This document shows positions 1 through 5,653 of a stretch of 10,264 nt of DNA, in pieces. This stretch comes from JBBIJH01 sp037446075. Lineage in GTDB: Bacteria > Bacteroidota > Ignavibacteria > UBA10030 > JAHEZR01. The translations under genes and the position numbers were made by a program. Every line of letters starts with the position of its first letter. The stretch's first letter is position 1. The notes under the pieces are model-generated. The model did not search any database, was not told where the DNA came from, and was given only the letters and a program-made list of their open reading frames with translations. The stretch covers positions 1-10,264 of the forward strand of contig JBBIJH010000088.1 of NCBI GenBank assembly GCA_037446075.1, written 5' to 3'.

Positions 1-2312
1 TCAGCGATTTCCGTCGGAACTTCCCTAAGCTCCCAGATACTTCGGCCGTGCGTCGCCGCTCTCATGTAAGTCGCATCGTCAGAGACCGCGATCTCATGAA
101 CGACAACGTTTGGCAAACCAGTCCCGAGTACAGCCCATGTCCCGCCGCCGTCTCGTGTGAAAAAGCACCCAACGTCGGTGGCCACGTAGATTGTCGTGCC
201 GCCGTCCCTCGGATGAACGGACACGGCATTCNNNNNNNNNNNNNNNNNNNNNNNNNNNNNNNNTGCTCTTCCGATCTTACTTCGGAACAGATGAGCAGAG
301 TTGTAGCCCGAGAAAGAGACGTAAGCTAGACTTGGATTCTGGGGATGGACAGCAAAGTCAGTGACGAACCTGCGAGTCGTAAAAGGAGCAAAGGGATGAA
401 CTCCCGCACTATCCCACGAACCACCTCCATTCGCCGTTGACCAGATCTTTCCATCTGAGGTGCCGATGTACACGTGGTTCGGGTCGGAAGGAGCAACTGT
501 GATGGCTGATATCGTGCCTGTCCCGTACGTTAAGTCGCCTGACACCGAAGACCAGAAGCTACCACGGTTCGTCGATTTCCATATCCGATGCGTGCCAGCG
601 TACATGACTTCGGGACTCGATTTCGAGACATCATAGGGCGCATAGAAAGCAATTCGTTCTGTGGTACGATCGAGATTAATCCCATTGGTGATTGTAGTGA
701 ACGTCGCTCCACCGTTGAAAGATCTCTTCATATCCAGATAAACGTATGTCGTATAAAGAGTCTCCGGCTGTGCATAATCGACTGCGACTTTTCCACCATC
801 GCCACCGAAAATGATCGACCAGAACGGTGAGCCAGTGTACTTCACCGTTCCGTTGTCCTGAGTTCCCCCATGAGACTTGTTCTTGTTCTTCGGGTTAAGA
901 GCGAGGCTATAGAACTGGGTGTTGGAAATTCCGTTGTTAAGACTCAACCATGTGGTCCCAATGTCCGCCGACCGATAGATCCCACCATCCGTTCCAGTGT
1001 AAAGAACATTCGGCACAGTTGGGTGAAAAGCGAGAGCGTGATGGTCGACGTGCGTTACTCCCCTCGTTACAGCGGACCAAGAATTACCCCCATCCATTGA
1101 ACGATACAGATGGACACCGCCCACAAAGACGATATCTGGATTCGTTGGGTGGACTATTACCACATTGTTATACCATCCCTGCTCTCCGACAAGGTCTGCC
1201 GGTGCGTTTGGCAGCTGAGCCCAGTTATTTCCACCATCAGTTGTCTTAAAGACGCCGCGAAGTTTTCCACCATTCGTGGGGTTCGAGGTTGGCCAGATGA
1301 TGCTCGCATAGAGGATGTTTGGATTAGACGGAGAGATAGCTAAATTAATTCTTCCCAACTCACTTGCAACGGGAAGACCGTTGTTGATTTGTGTCCAGCT
1401 TATTCCACCGTTTGTAGATTTCGCGATACCTTGAGGAGAAAATGGGGCCTGGAGTGGTCCGCTCAAATTCCCCGAAGCAGCATAGACCGTGTCGGTTCTC
1501 TGAGGGTCAAAGACGAAGTCACTGATAAACGGATATGTGAGCGGGCCCGTTGGATTCCCCGCCTGGTCAGGTGGATCCATTCGGGTCCAGCTTGCACCTC
1601 CATCAGTTGACCTGTACAGGGCGCCGTTGAAAGAACTCATACCCTGTCTGCGCCTTAGGAATCCAAGCCAGATTCGATTCTTGACGGGATCAACAGAAAG
1701 GACGGAGGTAAAAAAGTACGTCGGCCCAAAACGGGTTTCGGTCTCAGGGATCGTGGGCACGCTCAAGAGCTTCCCCCAGGATTGTCCGCCATCCGTTGAC
1801 TTGANNNNNNNNNNNNNNNNNNNNNGCGAGTTGTGGGGTTCTCCCGTGCCGTAATAAAGAGTTCCGTCGCGCGGGTCGATGGCAATCACTCCACTGGATA
1901 AGGTCTCGAGGTTATCCGTTAGAGGAAGCCAGCTCACTCCGCCGTTCAGTGTTTTCCAGACACCACCGTCAGCTGAGGCAATGTAGATCGTGTTCGGATC
2001 TCTCGGGTCAATGGCGATGGAAGTAAGTCGACCAGCAATGTTCTCCGGCCCAATCTGATTCCAGGTTGCCAGATCTCCCGAGCGCTTCGAGAAAGAGTAG
2101 ACCGGCATTTTCGTTCTGGCGTACTGGAGTGCTTTTTCTCGTGCACCAGCAGGGATGTATCCAAGCCCGAAAGCTCTCTGTTCATAAAACCATTCTTCAC
2201 GGGCTTGGACATGGTTGCCCGTCTCTGGAATCCAGCTAGATGAGGTTGAGAACTCGAGGAACGCGGCGGTAAACGAAACAAGCGCGCTGAGAATAAGAAA
2301 AGATTTCTTCAT
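1..2312 (-). CDS. Secreted Asp-box (BNR/sortilin-like) beta-propeller protein, C-terminus beyond the window, interrupted by two assembly gaps
   Basis: I read one open frame from ATG at 2312 to the left edge, at least 770 codons, with no stop. Both runs of N leave the frame intact. The N-terminus MKKSFLILSALVSF looks like a Sec signal peptide. Next comes IGPENIAGRLTSIAIDP (about residues 87-103), typical of VPS10/sortilin-like or 'PSII stability factor-like' propellers. At least eleven Asp-box-type hairpins follow, among them KSTDGGQSW (171-179), YRSTDGGASW, FKTTDGGNNW, YRSMDGGNSW and FTRDGGGTW. Near the left edge, ATHGRSIWEL is the usual closing motif of this family. Such proteins are extracellular, and their catalytic or binding role is mostly unknown. 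No sialidase active site can be claimed. No clear Shine-Dalgarno precedes the ATG, but the signal peptide supports this start. The missing C-terminus may carry a T9SS tail like the upstream neighbour, which is inference. The residues KIGRA next to the 232-263 gap are encoded by adapter and are not real. Confidence 0.88.
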   Translation of the reverse strand, partial: MKKSFLILSALVSFTAAFLEFSTSSSWIPETGNHVQAREEWFYEQRAFGLGYIPAGAREKALQYARTKMPVYSFSKRSGDLATWNQIGPENIAGRLTSIAIDPRDPNTIYIASADGGVWKTLNGGVSWLPLTDNLETLSSGVIAIDPRDGTLYYGTGEPHNSXXXXXXXXKSTDGGQSWGKLLSVPTIPETETRFGPTYFFTSVLSVDPVKNRIWLGFLRRRQGMSSFNGALYRSTDGGASWTRMDPPDQAGNPTGPLTYPFISDFVFDPQRTDTVYAASGNLSGPLQAPFSPQGIAKSTNGGISWTQINNGLPVASELGRINLAISPSNPNILYASIIWPTSNPTNGGKLRGVFKTTDGGNNWAQLPNAPADLVGEQGWYNNVVIVHPTNPDIVFVGGVHLYRSMDGGNSWSAVTRGVTHVDHHALAFHPTVPNVLYTGTDGGIYRSADIGTTWLSLNNGISNTQFYSLALNPKNKNKSHGGTQDNGTVKYTGSPFWSIIFGGDGGKVAVDYAQPETLYTTYVYLDMKRSFNGGATFTTITNGINLDRTTERIAFYAPYDVSKSSPEVMYAGTHRIWKSTNRGSFWSSVSGDLTYGTGTISAITVAPSDPNHVYIGTSDGKIWSTANGGGSWDSAGVHPFAPFTTRRFVTDFAVHPQNPSLAYVSFSGYNSAHLFRSKIGRAXXXXXXXXXXXNAVSVHPRDGGTTIYVATDVGCFFTRDGGGTWAVLGTGLPNVVVHEIAVSDDATYMRAATHGRSIWELREVPTEIA
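232..263. other. Assembly gap (32 N) inside the beta-propeller gene
   Basis: This run of unknown bases interrupts the propeller coding sequence. It falls between the native ...AHLFRS and NAVSVHPRDGG. Family members usually have an Asp box and a SGNLPN-like linker here, so about three more residues are expected than gap plus adapter allow. That estimate comes from remembered family pattern, not an alignment. Confidence 0.97.
264..277 (-). other. Residual Illumina TruSeq adapter sequence
   Basis: On the minus strand these 14 bases read AGATCGGAAGAGCA, the start of the standard TruSeq adapter that follows an insert. It directly abuts the run of N. The sequence is an untrimmed contig end joined during scaffolding, not biology. 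It happens to stay in frame and adds false residues to the propeller protein. Confidence 0.95.
1805..1825. other. Assembly gap (21 N) inside the beta-propeller gene
   Basis: The 21 unknown bases fall between ...YYGTGEPHNS and the Asp box KSTDGGQSW. The reading frame is the same on both sides. Homologous propellers usually have about ten residues here (a GD-YYG-G-like stretch), while the gap allows about eight, so the length is probably an estimate. No adapter sequence is visible at either edge. Confidence 0.97.
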
Positions 2313-2337
2313 GAGAAGAAGATTGCTTGGGGAGTCG

Positions 2338-2422
2338 TTCACAGCGGATTATCGGATTAATGGATAATCACCAGAGAATTGCTTTTGGTTTCTATTCGCT
2401 TAATCCATTTATCCGCTGTGAA
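2338..2422. repeat. Large imperfect inverted repeat between the metalloprotease and propeller genes
   Basis: The left arm 2338-2360 pairs with the right arm 2400-2422 at 20 of 23 positions, including a perfect 12-base outer stem (TTCACAGCGGAT). The loop is 39 bases. The right arm starts five bases beyond the metalloprotease stop codon. A nested smaller palindrome, GATTATC...GATAATC, sits within and next to the left arm. The element fills most of the 115-base intergenic space. No T-run follows in the direction of transcription, so a simple intrinsic terminator is not supported. A REP-like or MITE-like palindrome, or an mRNA-stabilising hairpin, is possible. Confidence 0.75.
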
Positions 2423-2427
2423 ACTGC

Positions 2428-4692
2428 TCACCTCACCAACATCATCTTGTTCGTCTTCAAATAGCCACGCGTTTTGAGCTGATAGAAATAGACTCCGCTG
2501 ACGACCTCTCTCCCGCTGTTGTCTCTTCCATCCCATTCGGTTCTGTAGGTACCTGGTTGCTGCAGCTCATCGACGAGTGTTCTCACTTCTCGGCCGAGCA
2601 TATCGTAGATCTTCAAGACAACCTGCTCTGACACCGGCACCTGATACTCGATTTTGGTTGAGGGGTTGAAGGGGTTGGGGAAATTTTGACTTAGTGAATA
2701 ACTGGTTGGTATGACTGTTTCGAGCCTTTCAACCCCTGTAACCGTGTACAGGAGCGTTGCCCGCAACAAGAGATTGTAACCGCGAGTGAATCCTGAATTT
2801 GGATCTATGAAGTTATACCAGCCAGGGCCCATTACGCCTTGACGATAGGTGGAGCTACGATCTGTCGGTTGGCTTAGGCCATCGTCCACTAAGAGCTGGA
2901 GTGTATCTCCCACGGAGCCCGTAACGTCAACCGATACATGGAAATCTTCCCCAGACGTGATGCTCACATTCGCACTATTGAAACTGATTTCGTTGTAAGC
3001 GCCTGGTATAAGAGAGGAAAACGGAACGGAAACTGTTGAGCCAACCTGAACACCAGGGATGCCGCCGATGCTGCCCAAAGCATTCTTGTGCGCCCTGATG
3101 TTCAATGTGCCCGAACCTTTCACACCGTTGGGCCCGCCGTTGAAAGCAATTCGAACCGCAGAGAGTTGACCAGTGACTGGAGGACTAAAACGCACCGCGT
3201 ACTTCTCACCTTCGCCGGACGGTAAACGAGTGAAGAAAGCGGCGCTGCCCTCATATGAAAGCGTGGTGCTCTGTGCCCCGCCAGAACCCGTAGATGTGTA
3301 AATATAATTGCCGTCAGAAGTCTGACTGTTGTTGATGATGATGAATACAATCTCGTAGTATGTGGAACCAAACAGAGGTTCGTTGAATGGCGTATTGGGA
3401 GTCACATCGAGGACGCGTTTGTTGGCTGTACCAATTTCGATAGCCTTGACTTCCAAGTTAGACGAAGTGGAGAACGTAACGCTTAGATTCGACCCTGCAC
3501 CGTACTTGACATAGTCGGCAGCCAGCCTTTGAACACCATCAGGGGTAGGCGGAACATTTGGGTCTAGATGTGTTCTGACCGCAAACGCTTTCTCTAGCGG
3601 AGAATACGTGTAACCAAACCTTTCGTTCACCGCCCGGTCATTAAGGTGGTTCGCAACCAGCCAGTCCGGAAAAAGATCACCGAACCGCCTTGAAGTTGCA
3701 GGTGTATATTGGGCAAGTGCACCCTCGATACCAAGAATTCCTTGCAAGGGGTTCGCAACAAGCAGCTTGAGGAGACCGTTTGGAAATTGATTCCAGAGAT
3801 AGAGTACCCACCGCGCGGCACGAGCGTAGTCTGCAAGACTGTTGTTCCACCCAAGAAGATAAACATCAGTGTTGTTCACGTATTCCGTCTGTGTGCGGAT
3901 CGGATAACCAACCACGACTTCCGCCACTTCCGAGAGTCCCTCGTTTACAAAAGAGATTTCATTGCCGTCATACCGCCAATGGATCATGTGCTGGAACTCA
4001 TGCGCCGTAGTCCGGATCGCATTCGTGAGTCCACCTGCGGTTCCGAGATTCAGCGGATTGGCATCCAGGTAGTAAATCTCTGCTTGGTTACTGTTCGAGA
4101 GAGCCAGCTCGTTCCGGGGATCGAAATACCCGGCGACGAAACTTGGAGATCCAGAAGTGAAGCCGTCCAGGATATTCAGGATGAGGATGATAATCTTTTG
4201 ATCATTATCGATGTTCGGGGGGTCACCAAATGTTTCCACATCAACTTGATAAATACCCTTTGTTGTGAAAGCTGGAGTGCGCGAATCAAAGTAGACTTGA
4301 ATGGAGTCCACCTGGGCCTGTGTCACTCGCACATTCCAGAGCGAATCCTCAACGAAAACGTAACAATTCGAGCCTTTCGCCCGGCAAGTGGAGGCTGTCT
4401 GGTAGTAGCTACTTGTGGTAAAATTCCGCGCCCACCAGGAATACTGGCTTCCAACTTCGAAGTTCCAAGCTGGTTCGGCTGCCTTTCGGGTCAACAAAAC
4501 TTCTGGATGGGCTTGCGCGTATTTCGCCAACCTCTTATACTCATCCCAAAGGTATCGGCATCCAGTGACTGCCTCCGGCTCACTCACAAGTGGTTGACCT
4601 TGCAGTTCAATCTCCGTTCTGACGGTCTCCTGTCCGAGACACAGTTGCAGAACGAATACGGCTGAACATATACCGAGAGCAATATGTCGCAT
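2428..4692 (-). CDS. Secreted zinc metalloprotease (M30/hyicolysin-like) with T9SS type A sorting domain
   Basis: The protein has 754 residues. Residues 1-20 form a Sec signal peptide (ALGICSAVFVLQLCLG). The catalytic region has HEFQH at 231-235, the HExxH zinc and catalytic motif, followed by FVNEGLSE, where E251 is the likely third zinc ligand. This gluzincin arrangement resembles MEROPS M30 enzymes, but the family assignment is from pattern memory. Upstream, IDNDQKIIIL (161-170) and GYFDPRNEL (188-196) are typical companions of this fold. C103 and C110 could form a disulfide. A beta-rich accessory region of unknown role covers about 480-650. Residues 660-754 are a T9SS type A sorting domain (SYSLSQNFPNPFNPST, then VVLKIYDMLGREV and GVYFYQL), so the product should cross the outer membrane and be released or anchored. 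A strong Shine-Dalgarno (AAAGGAG, 4699-4705) lies six bases before the ATG. It is 40 bases downstream of the lipoprotein gene, so co-transcription is plausible. The substrate is unknown. Confidence 0.9.
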   Translation of the reverse strand: MRHIALGICSAVFVLQLCLGQETVRTEIELQGQPLVSEPEAVTGCRYLWDEYKRLAKYAQAHPEVLLTRKAAEPAWNFEVGSQYSWWARNFTTSSYYQTASTCRAKGSNCYVFVEDSLWNVRVTQAQVDSIQVYFDSRTPAFTTKGIYQVDVETFGDPPNIDNDQKIIILILNILDGFTSGSPSFVAGYFDPRNELALSNSNQAEIYYLDANPLNLGTAGGLTNAIRTTAHEFQHMIHWRYDGNEISFVNEGLSEVAEVVVGYPIRTQTEYVNNTDVYLLGWNNSLADYARAARWVLYLWNQFPNGLLKLLVANPLQGILGIEGALAQYTPATSRRFGDLFPDWLVANHLNDRAVNERFGYTYSPLEKAFAVRTHLDPNVPPTPDGVQRLAADYVKYGAGSNLSVTFSTSSNLEVKAIEIGTANKRVLDVTPNTPFNEPLFGSTYYEIVFIIINNSQTSDGNYIYTSTGSGGAQSTTLSYEGSAAFFTRLPSGEGEKYAVRFSPPVTGQLSAVRIAFNGGPNGVKGSGTLNIRAHKNALGSIGGIPGVQVGSTVSVPFSSLIPGAYNEISFNSANVSITSGEDFHVSVDVTGSVGDTLQLLVDDGLSQPTDRSSTYRQGVMGPGWYNFIDPNSGFTRGYNLLLRATLLYTVTGVERLETVIPTSYSLSQNFPNPFNPSTKIEYQVPVSEQVVLKIYDMLGREVRTLVDELQQPGTYRTEWDGRDNSGREVVSGVYFYQLKTRGYLKTNKMMLVR

Positions 4693-4698
4693 CGATTT

Positions 4699-4705
4699 CT
4701 CCTTT
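4699..4705 (-). promoter_or_regulatory. Ribosome binding site of the metalloprotease gene
   Basis: AAAGGAG on the minus strand, six bases before the ATG at 4692. It is the clearest Shine-Dalgarno in the window and fixes the start of the 754-residue protein. Confidence 0.8.
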
Positions 4706-4732
4706 ATGGTGAACAGCTAGCGGGTGGACTAT

Positions 4733-5032
4733 CTATGGCGAGATCTGACGAAAACGCCGTACGCTCAGCGTAATCCCTTCCAAAGTGGAATCAATTCGTG
4801 TATAATCTAACTCTACGATTGTCCCTTGAAGCTTCAGCAGGTCAGTTTGAACATCCTTTGAACTGTTGATACGGTACATCTTCCCCTCGGATGTCTGCAC
4901 TGCAAGAGAGGTAAATGGCTCGTTTCCGATAACGTAGATGGTACCCTTGATTGTTCCTTTGATGGCCTCTTTTTGTCCAGAGCAACTCACCCCGATGAGG
5001 CCTGCGCTCAGGAAAACTATGATCTTCGCCAA
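4733..5032 (-). CDS. Small predicted lipoprotein of unknown function
   Basis: I do not recognise the family. The frame contains no ATG start, only TTG codons at 5083, 5062, 5038 and 5032. I prefer 5032, which gives 99 residues. It yields MAKIIVFLSAGLIGVSC, a compact lipoprotein signal with the lipidated cysteine at residue 17, and AAGAGG (5041-5046) lies eight bases upstream. Starting at 5083 (116 residues) would add an N-terminus encoded by the degenerate repeat and containing acidic residues, which suits a signal peptide poorly. The lipobox GVSC is imperfect because glycine occupies -3. The mature part is about 80 residues of predicted beta strands (GTIYVIGNEPF, AVQTSEGKMYRI, LLKLQGTIVEL). 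This resembles small OB-fold-like envelope proteins, which is inference. It stands 40 bases before the metalloprotease gene and may be transcribed with it. It would sit in the periplasm or outer membrane. Confidence 0.7.
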   Translation of the reverse strand: MAKIIVFLSAGLIGVSCSGQKEAIKGTIKGTIYVIGNEPFTSLAVQTSEGKMYRINSSKDVQTDLLKLQGTIVELDYTRIDSTLEGITLSVRRFRQISP

Positions 5033-5054
5033 TGACAAGGCCTCTTCCCATCTG

Positions 5055-5110
5055 ATCTTCAATTTTCGATCTGCAATTGCCAATCTAAATCTGTTGATTC
5101 AATCTGTGTA
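5055..5110. repeat. Degenerate tandem repeat, period about 14 bases
   Basis: On the plus strand, ATCTTCAATTTTCG (5055-5068) is followed by ATCTGCAATTGCCA (5069-5082), matching at 10 of 14 positions. Two poorer copies rich in ATCT and CAAT words follow, to about 5110. It lies between the DUF5618-like gene and the preferred lipoprotein start, and overlaps the longest possible lipoprotein N-terminus. From memory, similar ATCTGCAATTT-like spacers occur between genes in Ignavibacteria-type genomes. Function unknown. Confidence 0.55.
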
Positions 5111-5151
5111 AGGTTTCCATTACCTAGCCTGCGATCAGCTTTTTGTGAGCG

Positions 5152-5529
5152 CTATTCACCGATTTTTTCTATAAAAGTCCTCGCAGCTTTCAAGACACCT
5201 TGGATCACGTCCACATCGTGCAGGAGTCCTCTGTAATAGCCAGCAATGTGGAGCTGATCATACAGTCTTTCAAAGTGTCTCAAGAACTTCCCGTCATGCA
5301 CCACCAGATGCTTCCGAGGGGCTTTTCTGTAGTCATCAACTGACTTCGGAAGTTCCTTCTTGGTGAGCCCTTTCCTCAGCAGATACTCATCTCTTGCCTT
5401 CAGTACTGCAAGATAAGCAGTAGCGCAAGCTTCTTGCACTGGTTTGACATCCAGATAGGCATTATCCTCTACACGTGCTGATTTCAGGATTTCTCTTGCA
5501 TTACTCAGATATCTCGATGCTTCATTCAT
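5152..5529 (-). CDS. DUF5618 / HEPN-like helical protein
   Basis: This is a 125-residue, probably all-helical cytoplasmic protein. The opening NEASRYLSNAREILKSA, the central ATAYLAVLKARDEYL and the late LHIAGYYRGLLHDVDV match what I recall of DUF5618, a family with a HEPN-like fold. R72 and H78 (RKHLVVH) form an R-X5-H pattern, consistent with the RX4-6H motif of HEPN ribonucleases. Activity is not proven, since many HEPN proteins are inactive or bind nucleotides. HEPN toxins normally pair with an MNT nucleotidyltransferase or another antitoxin. No such partner is visible: the flanking genes are secA and a lipoprotein. The start is supported by AAGAGG at 5535-5540, five bases before the ATG. 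A second ATG four bases further in is out of frame. The upstream hairpin at 5550-5583 separates it from secA. Confidence 0.75.
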   Translation of the reverse strand: MNEASRYLSNAREILKSARVEDNAYLDVKPVQEACATAYLAVLKARDEYLLRKGLTKKELPKSVDDYRKAPRKHLVVHDGKFLRHFERLYDQLHIAGYYRGLLHDVDVIQGVLKAARTFIEKIGE

Positions 5530-5549
5530 CCAGACCTCTTCGCCAACTT

Positions 5550-5583
5550 ACTAAGATATCAAGCTGAAAAGCTTGATCTTAGT
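5550..5583. terminator. Strong hairpin between secA and the DUF5618-like gene, possible terminator
   Basis: The arms ACTAAGAT-at-CAAGCT (5550-5565) and AGCTTGATCTTAGT (5570-5583) form a 14-base-pair stem with a two-base bulge and a four-base loop. It lies 70 bases beyond the secA stop codon and just ahead of the next ribosome binding site. No T-run follows on either strand, so it is not a textbook intrinsic terminator. It may end or attenuate secA transcription, or protect the 3' end of its message. Confidence 0.5.
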
Positions 5584-5653
5584 TCTCTCACGGCTCTGAT
5601 CCTGTACTTTTTGTTTTCCCACATCTCACATCACAAACCCCCTATCCATGTTC

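Noticed and set aside
48..329. Plus-strand frame reading through the first N run
   Set aside because: It includes unknown residues and adapter-derived codons and is antisense to the propeller gene.
1946..2281. 111-codon minus-strand frame
   Set aside because: It is a shifted frame of the propeller gene, whose own frame from 2312 gives a signal peptide and Asp boxes.
2313..2427. Intrinsic terminator or promoter for the propeller gene
   Set aside because: No T-run follows the stem, and no -35-like hexamer lies at a proper distance from the GATAAT word.
3709..4665. 318-codon open frame on the plus strand
   Set aside because: It is wholly antisense to the well-supported metalloprotease, has no recognisable motif and is low in protein-like pattern.
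4842..5051. Minus-strand frame with an ATG start overlapping the lipoprotein
   Set aside because: It has a real ATG but no signal peptide or motif. The overlapping TTG-started frame gives a lipobox and structured strands.
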